Shown here: positions 42,144 through 50,885 of the stretch, piece after piece
How positions within the stretch are numbered: position 1 is the stretch's first letter
How the letters are laid out: every line of letters starts with the position of its first letter
Assembly: GCA_965242895.1 (NCBI GenBank)
Contig: OZ251507.1
Coordinates: forward strand, 2,046,001-2,110,000
DNA from: CATQHL01 sp965242895
GTDB taxonomy: Bacteria > Actinomycetota > Acidimicrobiia > Acidimicrobiales > CATQHL01
Direction: 5' to 3'
Length of the DNA: 64,000 bases
Made by a program: the position numbers and the translations under genes
The notes under the pieces: model-generated
Told to the model about the DNA's origin: nothing
Seen by the model: only the letters and a program-made list of their open reading frames with translations
Database searches by the model: none

Positions 42144-44538
42144 GTGTTTTCAGGGAAACCGTTTGCGGTGAAACACTTTGCTTTCGCCTTAGCGGTGGTA
42201 GCTGTCTTTACCGCAGCGTGCTCGCCCGCGGGAGCGCCGCAGGCGGAGGCGCCTCCGGCTCCGGCGACAACGGGTCTCCTAGCGCGGCGCCCTGTTTCCA
42301 CTACTTCTTCGACTACTACTACTTCCCTAGAAACTACTACTACTGCTCTAGAAACTACTACCACTGCTTTAGAAACTATTAGTATTGCTACTCCCACCAC
42401 TCTAGTGGCTACGACTTCTACTATATATGCTCGGATCTATTCTAATCCTCCTATTACTACTACTACTACTACTTTGGCGGCTACTACTACCACTCTGGAG
42501 GGTGAGGGTAGTTCAACCTCTACGTCTGAACCCGATCCCAGTCGGGGGGGTCTTATCAGTGGGTTTCCGACTATTTTGGTTCCTAGGGGGGCTTTGTCTG
42601 GGGTGGTGGATCGTTTCGTGTCGGTGAGTGTTGGTTGGGGGTATGCTTGTGGTTTGCGGGAGTCGAATAAGGTGAAGTGTTGGGGGCACGGTGGGGGCCG
42701 GGAGCCGTACTCGGATGGTGATTGGTTTGATGAGCCGGAGGATTTGGTGGCTCCTGGGGGGGGAGTTTTCTTCGGTGAGTGTTGGGCATGTTTTCGCGTG
42801 CGGGATACGCTTGGGCGGGGAGGTGGAGTGTTGGGGGGCTAAGGCTGTTGCCTCGATTGAGCCTCCCGGGGGGGTGTTCGTTTCGGTGAGCGCTGGGGTG
42901 GAGCATGTCTGCGGGATACGCCCTGATGGCGCGCCGGAGTGTTGGGGGACGTCGCAGCGCTGGCGCGACGCCGGCGTGCCCCCGCGGGGGCCGTTCATTG
43001 ATGTGGCCGCGGGTTCGCATTTCACCTGCGGGCTGCGCCCTGGGGGTGAGGCGGAGTGTTGGGGGGGTGGGTTCAATGAGGGGGATGAGCCCCCCGGGGG
43101 GGTGTTTGAGAGTTTGATGAGCGCTCCTTGGGTGTGCGGTTTGCGCCCTGGGGGTGAGGTTGTTTGTTGGGGGGATTCTGTTCCCAGCGAGGACGGCGAG
43201 GGCAGGGTGGAGAGGTATCCTCACGCGAATCCGTTGCCTGATGCGCGTTTCAGGATGCTGTCAGGGACGGGGGAGTGCGGCGTGGATTATGATCATAAAG
43301 TGTGGTGTTGGCATAACTCGGACGGCGTTTACAGGAGTTACCCTCTTCCGGAGGGGGTTCTCCCCACCCCGGATGGGGAGTTCACTTGGGTTGACTACAG
43401 TGTGGAGGTGTGTGCTGTCCGCCGGGCGGACTCTGGGGTGGAGTGCTGGGACAGACGAAGCGGGGAGGCTCGCCCTGCGCCTGAGGGTGCTTTTAAGGAA
43501 GTCTGGGTTAATCGTGAGAGAGACTGCGGGTTGCTGACTAGTGGGGAGGTGCGCTGTTGGAGGCAGCCGGAGGGGTCTCCTCCTCCCCCCGAGGGGAAGT
43601 TCAAGACCCTGGACTCCTACCACGGCTTGTTCTGCGGTGTGCGCTTAGAAGGCGCCCTGGAGTGCTGGGGCGACACCAACACCCTCCGGATGCCTCCCCC
43701 TCTCACGCCTCCCCCGGGGGAATACACAAAAGTCAGCCTCGCCCACTACCATGCTTGCGGCCTGCTCACCACGGGGGAGATCGAGTGTTGGGGGGCTTGG
43801 GGGAAACGCCCGAAGATTCAACCCCCCGAGGGGAAGTTCACCATGATCAGCCCAGGCTGGGGAGGCTGGAAGATGGGGGGCCCGTCCTCAATTCAGGATT
43901 TTGGTTATTCATGCGGGGTGCGTTTGGACAGGTCGCTGGAATGCTGGGGGCATAGTCACACTCTCAGGGATCGGACTAGTGGCGGTCAAAGTCCTCTGCT
44001 TTCCCCCCCTGAAGGAGAATACACACAAGTCGGTGTAGGCCTGGAGTTCGCGTGCGCCCTACGAGTAGACGGGAAAGTGGATTGCTGGGGCAGCGCTGCT
44101 AGTCTCTGGTTCGCTTCGGAGAGCGGCCCGGAGGTACGGACATGGTACACTTACGGCGACCCTCTCCCCGAGGGAGTGCCTCCTATAGATTGGCGCGAAC
44201 GTGAGATGCTTGGGTTTTTTGTTTACTCTTATGGGGGGGAAGGGGAGCCGGAAGTGCTGCCGTTCACGTCTATCAGCGTAGGCGCTGATCACGCTTGCGG
44301 GTTGCACACGGACTTCTCCATTGAATGCTGGAGAGCCGACGCTCTCGGCTTCTACAATAACTACCCTCCAGACTCTTTCAGTTACATAGACGCCGGCTTC
44401 CACAATCACGCTTGTTTAGTGATAAAAGCAAACGGCGGGGTGGCATGCTTTAACGACGAAGGCTTGTACATGAGCTACATTCCCCCAACAATCCCCGACG
44501 CCTGCCTTCAAGAAAGCTGTTATTGGGAAAACGATTAG
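42144..44538 (+). pseudogene. RCC1-repeat lipoprotein, copy 5, frameshifted at a poly-G tract
   Basis: GTG 42144 (the frame is open from 42075) gives F-S-G-K-P-F and lipobox T-A-A-C26, a Thr-rich stalk and the first repeat, as in copy 2. At 42756-42763 a run of eight G replaces the seven G found at this place in the other four copies. The original frame then ends at 42842 after out-of-frame sequence. The correct frame continues from the same point (an open frame runs from 42691) to 44538 with all later repeats intact and nearly identical to copy 2. It may be a recent pseudogene, a switchable gene turned off by slippage, or a sequence error. The C-terminus is shortened to Y-W-E-N-D. Confidence 0.85.
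42756..42763 (+). other. G8 homopolymer causing the copy-5 frameshift
   Basis: The equivalent run is G7 in copies 1 to 4 (within the codons for P-G-G-E-F or A-G-G-E-F). One added base moves the frame. Such tracts are typical slippage sites in phase-variable surface genes. Confidence 0.85.
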
Positions 44539-44556
44539 GGGGGAATTTGAATGCTG

Positions 44557-44743
44557 AGGGCTTGGAGACTCGCAGAGAAGGATCGTCTACACCGTCATAA
44601 GTGCAGGTTACGGGCACCAGTGCGGCGCCCGCTGCGTGCTGGCGACAGGAAACATCCACTGCTGGGGAAGCCGCGGCACAGACCCTGAAAACTGGGAAGA
44701 AATCACCATCCCCGCCTCAGGGAACCTGACAGCGGTGGCATAA
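44557..44743 (+). pseudogene. Remnant of an RCC1-repeat gene
   Basis: After copy 5 a frame without a start codon reads V-I-S-A-G-Y-G-H-Q-C-G-A-R-C-V, then G-N-I-H-C-W-G-S-R, a recognisable RCC1-type repeat with its cysteine pair. It ends at TAA 44741-44743. The sequence is unlike the five intact copies at DNA level, so it derives from an older or different family member. Its last base overlaps the ATG of the SURF1 gene. Confidence 0.7.
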
Positions 44744-45615
44744 TGAGAGAGATGCGCCGTTTCCTGCGTCCAGCTTGGCTGCTCTCCCACTTACTTGTCC
44801 TGGCTTTGCTGGTGACCATGATCAACCTGGGGCTCTGGCAACTGAGGCGCCTGGATCAGCGCCTGGAGCGAAACGACCTCCTCGAGCAGCGGAGTGCGGA
44901 GTCGTCGCTGCCCGTGGCAGAACTGGCGGCTTCGCTCGGCATAGCGGTCGGTTCCGACGGAGTTGAGGGATCGGCTTCGGTTGGGCAGGCTGAATACAGG
45001 CCGACGAGCGCTGTCGGTCGATACCTGGCCTCCGAGGAAGTCGTGGTGAGGAACCGCTCTCTCGCCGGCAGCCCGGGCGTCTGGGTGCTCACGCCCCTCT
45101 TGCTAGAGGACGGGCTAGATGGCGGCTCTGGGGACGGCTCTTTAGAGGACGGCTCTGGGGGCGGCTCTGCCTCTGTCCTGATCGTGAATCGGGGCTGGGT
45201 GCGCCAGACCTCGGCGGACGCCTCTTCACGTCCGCCGGCGCCCGCAGCAGACGGCCGAGTAGAGGTGAGCGGAATCGTTCGGTTGAGTGAGACTCGCAGA
45301 GGACTGGGGGTGGCCGATCCTCCCGAAGGCAGGCTGGAGTCCCTTGCCCGAGTCGACATCCGGCGCTACGCCGAGCAGCTTGAGTTTGACGTCTACCCTT
45401 TTTACCTGCAGCTGGAGAGCCAAGAACCCCCGCCGGACGAGTTCCCTGTGCCTTTGCAGCGTCCTTCCCTCGACTCCGGCCCCCACCTCAGCTATGCGCT
45501 GCAGTGGTTCGTGTTCTCGACTATCGCCGTCGTCGGCTATCCCCTCGTGCTCTGGAGGCTGCATAGGCGCCGCTTCGTCCCGGCTGTCGAGCCGAGTTCC
45601 CAGTCTGATACGTAA
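44743..45615 (+). CDS. SURF1-family cytochrome oxidase biogenesis protein
   Basis: SURF1 proteins are membrane factors for haem-copper oxidase assembly. The 290-residue product has a transmembrane helix near residues 12-32 followed by N-L-G-L-W-Q-L-R-R-L-D, a family hallmark, and a second helix near the C-terminus (L-Q-W-F-V-F-S-T-I-A-V-V-G-Y-P). Between them is a periplasmic/extracellular domain with V-V-V-R-N-R and V-L-I-V-N-R-G-W-V. A Gly/Asp/Ser-rich insertion (around residues 125-145) is local. The start ATG overlaps the stop of the RCC1 remnant. Confidence 0.88.
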   Translation: MREMRRFLRPAWLLSHLLVLALLVTMINLGLWQLRRLDQRLERNDLLEQRSAESSLPVAELAASLGIAVGSDGVEGSASVGQAEYRPTSAVGRYLASEEVVVRNRSLAGSPGVWVLTPLLLEDGLDGGSGDGSLEDGSGGGSASVLIVNRGWVRQTSADASSRPPAPAADGRVEVSGIVRLSETRRGLGVADPPEGRLESLARVDIRRYAEQLEFDVYPFYLQLESQEPPPDEFPVPLQRPSLDSGPHLSYALQWFVFSTIAVVGYPLVLWRLHRRRFVPAVEPSSQSDT

Positions 45616-45692
45616 GCAGTCTGATACATGATGAAGACTGCCAGGAAGAACGACCAGGCTGCGTCGCCGCCGCCTCGTCCCGGCTGTCGAGC
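45568..45692 (+). repeat. Short direct repeats at the SURF1 3' end
   Basis: A 25-base segment in the last codons of the SURF1 gene (45568-45592) recurs 100 bases later (45668-45692) with one mismatch. CAGTCTGATAC also occurs twice around the stop codon (45601-45611 and 45617-45627). The spacer holds no supported gene. Confidence 0.75.
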
Positions 45693-45737
45693 AGTCTCCC
45701 GGTTGCTGAGCAGGTCGGCAGTCCACCGGAGCACTTG

Positions 45738-46736
45738 ATGCCCCTGCAGCGAGCGCCCGTCAACTATCCTCGCGGCATGCGCCCCTCCGCACCTTCCGCA
45801 CGCCCCGCACCTTCCGCACGCCCCCCTGCCCGCAGCCCCCGCTTCGGGCGCATCATCACCGCCATGGTCACCCCGTTCGACTCCAGCGGCGTGCTGGACC
45901 TCTCCGCCGCCGCCGACCTTGCCCGCTGGCTGGTCAGTCAGGGCAACGAGGGTCTGGTCGTGGCTGGCACCACCGGCGAAGCCCCCACCCTCACCCATGA
46001 CGAGCAGATCGACCTGATAGCCGCCGTGGCTGAAGCCGTCGACGTTCCCGTACTGGCAGGCGCCGGCAGCAACGACACCGCCGCCGCCGTGGAACTCACC
46101 GGGCGGGCCGCCGCTGCGGGCGCTGACGGCGTTCTCTCCGTCACCCCCTACTACAACAGACCTTCCCAGGAGGGGCTGAAGCTGCACTTCACCGAAGTGG
46201 CCAGGGCGACGGACTTGCCTGTGTGCATCTACGACATTCCCGTCCGCACCGGCAGGAAGGCGGCAACCGAGACGCTCCTAGAGCTCGCGCACGACAACTC
46301 CAATATTCGCGGCCTCAAGGACGCCGCGGGCGACCCTGCCGAGACCGCCCGCCTCATCGCCGCAGCCCCCCCGGACTTCGAGGTCTACAGCGGCGACGAC
46401 AGCTTGACGCTGCCGCTGCTCGCAGTCGGTGCGGTCGGAGTGATCGGCGTGGCCACGCACTGGACGGCAGCCGAGCACGCAGCGATGTTCGACGCCTGGG
46501 AGGCGGGAGACCATGAACTGGCTCAGAGCATCAACGCCTCTCTCGCAGCCTCTTTCGCCTACGAGAGCAGCGTGGACGCTCCCAATCCCACGCCCACCAA
46601 GGCGCTGCTGAGGCTGGCCGGCCAAGAGGTGGGGCGCTGCCGTCTGCCCCTCGACGCCGAACCGCCCGACCTCGCCGAACGGGCGCTCGGCGTGCTTGCG
46701 GGCACCCGTCTAGGAATCGAACTGGGTTTTGGCTGA
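45738..46736 (+). CDS. dapA: 4-hydroxy-tetrahydrodipicolinate synthase
   Basis: Condenses pyruvate with aspartate semialdehyde, the first committed step to lysine/DAP. ATG 45738 has GGAG six bases upstream and gives 332 residues, but the first ~35 are Pro/Ser/Arg-rich; ATG 45777 is an alternative. Core motifs are I-T-A-M-V-T-P-F, G-T-T-G-E-A-P-T-L, V-T-P-Y-Y-N-R-P with the catalytic tyrosine, and the Schiff-base lysine in R-G-L-K-D-A-A-G-D. The stop overlaps the TTG start of rnj by eight bases. The dapA-rnj-ftsK order is a known actinobacterial cluster. Confidence 0.95.
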   Translation: MPLQRAPVNYPRGMRPSAPSARPAPSARPPARSPRFGRIITAMVTPFDSSGVLDLSAAADLARWLVSQGNEGLVVAGTTGEAPTLTHDEQIDLIAAVAEAVDVPVLAGAGSNDTAAAVELTGRAAAAGADGVLSVTPYYNRPSQEGLKLHFTEVARATDLPVCIYDIPVRTGRKAATETLLELAHDNSNIRGLKDAAGDPAETARLIAAAPPDFEVYSGDDSLTLPLLAVGAVGVIGVATHWTAAEHAAMFDAWEAGDHELAQSINASLAASFAYESSVDAPNPTPTKALLRLAGQEVGRCRLPLDAEPPDLAERALGVLAGTRLGIELGFG

Positions 46737-48402
46737 AACTGTACGGGTCACTTTTCTGGGCGGCCTAGGAGACATCGGACGCAACTGCGCTGCCATCGAA
46801 ACACGCGAGGCGATGCTGCTGCTGGACTGCGGGCAGATGTTCCCCGACGAGTTTCATCCGGGCGTCGAATCCATCCTTCCCGACCTCTCCTATGTCCAGC
46901 AGAGAGCCGACAAACTGGTGGGCTGCATCGCCACGCACGGCCACGAAGACCACATAGGCGCCCTGGGCTACCTGTTCAGGGAGGTCAGCTGCCCTGTTTA
47001 CGGCACTCGGTTTACGCTCGCCCTGGCTTCTAGGCGCGTAACGGAGTTCGGCGTGGCTGAGCGGACGGAACTCGTCTCCGTCGATGACGGGGAGCGCCGC
47101 CGCATAGGTCCATTCGAGTGCGAGTTCGTGCCTGTCACCCACTCCGTCCCGGGCGGTGTCATAACGGCGGTGGGGACGCCGCAGGGGATAATCATGCACT
47201 CCTGCGACTTCAAGCTCGACCTGTTCCCTGTGGACGGGCGCCGCACCGACCTGGCGCGCATCGGCGCCCTCTCAGAGGATCCGGGCGTCAGGCTCTTCCT
47301 TGCCGACTCCACCAACGCCGAGTTGCCCGGCAGTTCGCGTTCGGAGAGCGACATCGGAGCCGAACTTCGCAAGGTCTTCGCAGCCCAGCAGGGGCGCAGG
47401 ATCATCACCGCCTGCTTCGCCAGCCACCTCCACCGCGTACGGCAGATCACAGAAGCGGCCATCGACTGCGGCCGCAAGGTGGCCACCCTGGGTCTCTCGA
47501 TGAGGAACAACGTTGCGCTGGGGCGCCAGCTCGGGATGCTGAAGATACCGGAGCGGTCGTTCCTGGAAATTGAAGAGTGCGAGGACATGCCCCCAGGTGA
47601 GGTGTGCGTCATCTCTACGGGGTCGCAGGCCGAGCCCCGCTCTACCCTGGCCAACGCATCGTCGGGCAGTTCACGCTGGATTCGGATCGACGAGAATGAC
47701 ACGGTGGTATTGAGCTCCAGCCCCATACCTGGCAACGAGGTGCGAATCAGCCGCATGATCAACGACCTCCTGCTGCTCGGAGCCAGGGTCGTCGGCCCGG
47801 GCGAGTTAGACATCCACACCTCCGGCCACGGACGCCAGAACGAACTGGCCACGCTCCACCACGCAGTCGCCCCGGCGTGGTTTGCGCCGGTGCACGGAGA
47901 AATCAGACACCTTCACGCCCACGCCGAGTTGGCCAGACGCCTGGGCATGCCCGACGAGAGGATCATCCGGGCACGCGACGGCGATCAGATCGTCATGGAA
48001 GACGACGCTCTGCGGCTAAGCGAACGAGTCACTAGCGGTGACCATCTTCTGGTGCACGGCCCCTTCATCGGAGCCGACAGGGGGGTGCTCGCCGAGCGGT
48101 CCGTCCTGGGCGAGCAGGGCGTGGTGGTGCTCAGCGCGGCGGTCGACCTCTCCCGATGCCTGCTGGCCGGAGAGCCGCAGGTCGTCACGCGAGGTTGGCT
48201 TGACCGCCCCGTATCCGACGACTTGGCCGAGGAAATTGTCTGCGAACTCTCCGACGAACTCTCCGAGATGCTGGCCGACGGCTGCACAGAACCAGAGGAA
48301 CTCCGCCGGGCCATGCGCAAAGCCGCAGGCAGGTTAGTGAACTCCAGGTCGTCTCGCCGCCCGGTCATCCTCCCCATCCTCACTGCGACCTACGAGCAGT
48401 GA
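46729..48402 (+). CDS. rnj: Ribonuclease J
   Basis: RNase J is a metallo-beta-lactamase/beta-CASP nuclease with endo- and 5'-3' exonuclease activity on RNA. The start is TTG 46729 inside the dapA end. The zinc motif T-H-G-H-E-D-H-I-G lies near residue 70. Then come V-T-H-S-V-P, A-D-S-T-N-A-E, and S-T-G-S-Q-A-E-P in the beta-CASP region, with V-H-G-E-I-R-H further on. The 557-residue length matches the family. Translational coupling with dapA is likely. Confidence 0.95.
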   Translation: MAETVRVTFLGGLGDIGRNCAAIETREAMLLLDCGQMFPDEFHPGVESILPDLSYVQQRADKLVGCIATHGHEDHIGALGYLFREVSCPVYGTRFTLALASRRVTEFGVAERTELVSVDDGERRRIGPFECEFVPVTHSVPGGVITAVGTPQGIIMHSCDFKLDLFPVDGRRTDLARIGALSEDPGVRLFLADSTNAELPGSSRSESDIGAELRKVFAAQQGRRIITACFASHLHRVRQITEAAIDCGRKVATLGLSMRNNVALGRQLGMLKIPERSFLEIEECEDMPPGEVCVISTGSQAEPRSTLANASSGSSRWIRIDENDTVVLSSSPIPGNEVRISRMINDLLLLGARVVGPGELDIHTSGHGRQNELATLHHAVAPAWFAPVHGEIRHLHAHAELARRLGMPDERIIRARDGDQIVMEDDALRLSERVTSGDHLLVHGPFIGADRGVLAERSVLGEQGVVVLSAAVDLSRCLLAGEPQVVTRGWLDRPVSDDLAEEIVCELSDELSEMLADGCTEPEELRRAMRKAAGRLVNSRSSRRPVILPILTATYEQ

Positions 48403-48413
48403 GGTGAACGTCG

Positions 48414-50861
48414 GTGGCTTCTAAGAAACCCGCCTCGGGGAAAAACTCCAAGAGTTCAAAGTCCTCCAAGCAGGGAGCTTCCGTCTGGAGGAAGTTCTAC
48501 CGTTCCCGCAAGAGAGACATCTGGGGATTGGTGGCGTTGATCGCTGCCCTGCTGAGCGCCATGGGTATCTGGGTGGACGCCGCAGGGCCGGTCGGGGTGG
48601 GCATCGACAGGGCAGTCGGTTTCTGCATCGGCCTGGTCAAATACGTTGTGCCTCTGCTGCTGGCCGCCGCAGGCTGGCTGTTCTTCTACCTTCAGCGCGC
48701 CAAAGTCGACAAGGAGCACGTCGGGATGCCGGTGAGGATCGCCGGAGCAGGGCTGATTGGTCTGTCCGTCGTGGGGCTCTTTCATTTCATGGGGGGTCAG
48801 CCCGCCTGGGGGGACGCCGTGGCCGACTTCGAAGGGGCTGGCGGCTATCTGGGTTTCTTTCTAGGGGCGTTGTTCCGTCGACTTCTGAGCACCCCAGGGG
48901 CGATCGTCCTGCTGGTGGCCCTGGGTCTGTTTGGATGGATGGCCGCCAGCGGAACTTCCCTGAAGGCCGTTGGCAGGGGGATACTCGCAGCCTTACGCAA
49001 ACTCTGGGCGCTGGCTGCGACTTTCGTCAGGTTCCTCGTCTCTGAGCGCCGCCCGCTGTCGGAGAGTTCCGAGTCCGCATCCGAGAAGACCCCCGCATCC
49101 GCCCCGTCCGCTGCTGCTGCCGCTGCTGCTGCCGCCGAGGGGGACTTCTCCGGCGCAACGGACTATTCCTACGTGGCGGATGACCCCCACCTCCGAACGC
49201 CGCTGTTCGTCCCTACCGAGGAGGAACTCGCCCCCCCCCAGGGACCTCAGGAAGCGCCCGAGCCGGCATCCCCGTCAGCATCCCCAGCCTCCCTCTCCTC
49301 CCCCTCCTCCGATTTATCCCCGACGCCTGCCGCTGCCGCGTCCGCCGCCCCTGGCGCGAACGGCTGGCGTCTCCCCTCCCTCGACCTCCTAGACCGATCC
49401 GCGGCGCAGTCCCTGGACTCCGATTTCATCGCTCGCCGAGGGAAGGCTCTGGAGGAGTCCCTAGCGGCCCACGGCGTGGACGCCCGTCTGGTGGGCATGG
49501 TCACCGGCCCCACCGTCACGCGTTACGAACTATCCCTGGCCGAAGGGGTGAAGGTGGCTCGCTTCACCGCCCTTTCCAAGGACATGGCCTACGCCATGGC
49601 TTCCCCGGACGTCCGCATCCTCGCCCCCATTCCAGGTCGGCAGGCGGTCGGCGTGGAAGTCCCCAACATGAAGCGTCAGACGGTCACGCTAGGCGACATT
49701 CTTTCCTCGTCGGAGGCGGCCGCCTGCTCGCATCCCCTAGACGTGGCGCTAGGCCAGGACATCACGGGCCGGGCGGTCCTGGCGAACCTGGGGCACATGC
49801 CCCATCTGCTCATCGCCGGAGCCACCGGCTCGGGCAAGTCCTCGTGCGTGAACTCGATGATCACATCCATCCTCATGCGCTGCACTCCCGATCAGGTTCG
49901 GATGATTCTCGTGGATCCCAAGATGGTGGAGATGCGCCAGTACGCAGGCGTTCCGCACCTGCTCACTCAGCCGGTCATCGACCCCAAGAAGGCGGCCAAC
50001 GCCCTGGCCTGGGCAGTGAAGGAGATGGAGCGCCGCTACTCCCTGCTCTCCGCAGCCGGCTGCCGCGACATCGGCGGCTACAACGAACTCTACGAGGCGT
50101 CCAAGTCGTCTCCGGAGGGTTTGTCATACTCCGATTACGACGACGAAGAGGAGCTGCAGCAGCTGCCGTTCATCGTGGTGGTGGTTGACGAGCTCTCCGA
50201 CCTGATGATGGTGGCGCCCCGGGACGTGGAGGACTGCATCTGGCGTCTGGCTCAGATGGCCCGGGCGGTTGGCATCCACTTGGTGATTGCCACGCAGCGC
50301 CCTTCCACGAACGTCATCACCGGCGTCATCAAGGCGAACGTTCCGTCCCGGCTGGCTTTTTCGGTTTCCAGCCTCACCGACAGCCGTGTGATACTCGACC
50401 AGGCCGGCGCTGAGCGGCTGGTGGGTTCGGGCGACATGCTGATGCTCGACGCCAGTTCCAGCACCCCGCAGCGCATCCAGGGCGCCTGGGTGGGGGAGTC
50501 GGAGATACGCAAGGTCACGGCGGTCTGGCGCCGCCAGAGTTCCGGCGAGGAATCCTCCGGCAGCGAGATCACAGGCGAAGACCTCGTCCCCTCCGTCGGG
50601 GGCGCAGCCGGGTCGAACGGCGATGGAGACGACGACCTCCTCGATCAGGCCAAGGAACTGGTCGTGAACAGTCAGCTGGGTTCCACCTCGATGCTGCAGC
50701 GGAAACTCAGGGTGGGCTTCGCACGCGCCGGACGGCTCATGGATCTGCTGGAGGAACGGGGTGTGGTAGGCCCCTCGGAGGGATCCAAGGCGCGTGAGGT
50801 GCTGATGACCCCCGACGAACTGCAGGCGGAGCGTGAAGCCGCCGCCGGGGGTCTGGCGTGA
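48414..50861 (+). CDS. ftsK: DNA translocase FtsK/SpoIIIE
   Basis: Pumps DNA through the closing septum and helps Xer recombination at dif. GTG 48414 opens a basic Lys/Ser-rich start, followed by several transmembrane helices up to about residue 190. An Ala/Pro/Ser-rich linker runs to about residue 310. The motor has G469-A-T-G-S-G-K-S (Walker A) and I-V-V-V-V-D-E-L-S-D-L (Walker B), plus A-T-Q-R-P-S. A C-terminal winged-helix gamma domain (G-S-T-S-M-L-Q-R-K-L-R-V-G) would read KOPS-type sequences. Total 815 residues. Confidence 0.96.
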   Translation: MASKKPASGKNSKSSKSSKQGASVWRKFYRSRKRDIWGLVALIAALLSAMGIWVDAAGPVGVGIDRAVGFCIGLVKYVVPLLLAAAGWLFFYLQRAKVDKEHVGMPVRIAGAGLIGLSVVGLFHFMGGQPAWGDAVADFEGAGGYLGFFLGALFRRLLSTPGAIVLLVALGLFGWMAASGTSLKAVGRGILAALRKLWALAATFVRFLVSERRPLSESSESASEKTPASAPSAAAAAAAAAEGDFSGATDYSYVADDPHLRTPLFVPTEEELAPPQGPQEAPEPASPSASPASLSSPSSDLSPTPAAAASAAPGANGWRLPSLDLLDRSAAQSLDSDFIARRGKALEESLAAHGVDARLVGMVTGPTVTRYELSLAEGVKVARFTALSKDMAYAMASPDVRILAPIPGRQAVGVEVPNMKRQTVTLGDILSSSEAAACSHPLDVALGQDITGRAVLANLGHMPHLLIAGATGSGKSSCVNSMITSILMRCTPDQVRMILVDPKMVEMRQYAGVPHLLTQPVIDPKKAANALAWAVKEMERRYSLLSAAGCRDIGGYNELYEASKSSPEGLSYSDYDDEEELQQLPFIVVVVDELSDLMMVAPRDVEDCIWRLAQMARAVGIHLVIATQRPSTNVITGVIKANVPSRLAFSVSSLTDSRVILDQAGAERLVGSGDMLMLDASSSTPQRIQGAWVGESEIRKVTAVWRRQSSGEESSGSEITGEDLVPSVGGAAGSNGDGDDDLLDQAKELVVNSQLGSTSMLQRKLRVGFARAGRLMDLLEERGVVGPSEGSKAREVLMTPDELQAEREAAAGGLA

Positions 50862-50885
50862 AGTTGGGTAGAATCCCGCCTAGTC

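Larger units (their letters stand above)
32386..44743 (+). repeat. Tandem array of five RCC1-repeat lipoprotein paralogues plus a remnant
   Basis: Five co-directional copies of a ~2.4-kb gene, with homologous spacer sequence around each start, occupy this span; a decayed piece of a further RCC1-type gene closes it. All copies keep the motif C6G7 (first at 33289-33301, encoding E-P-P-G-G-V) and a G7 run before the second repeat, except that the fifth has G8. Segments are shared in a patchwork between copies, which points to repeated recombination. Confidence 0.9.
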
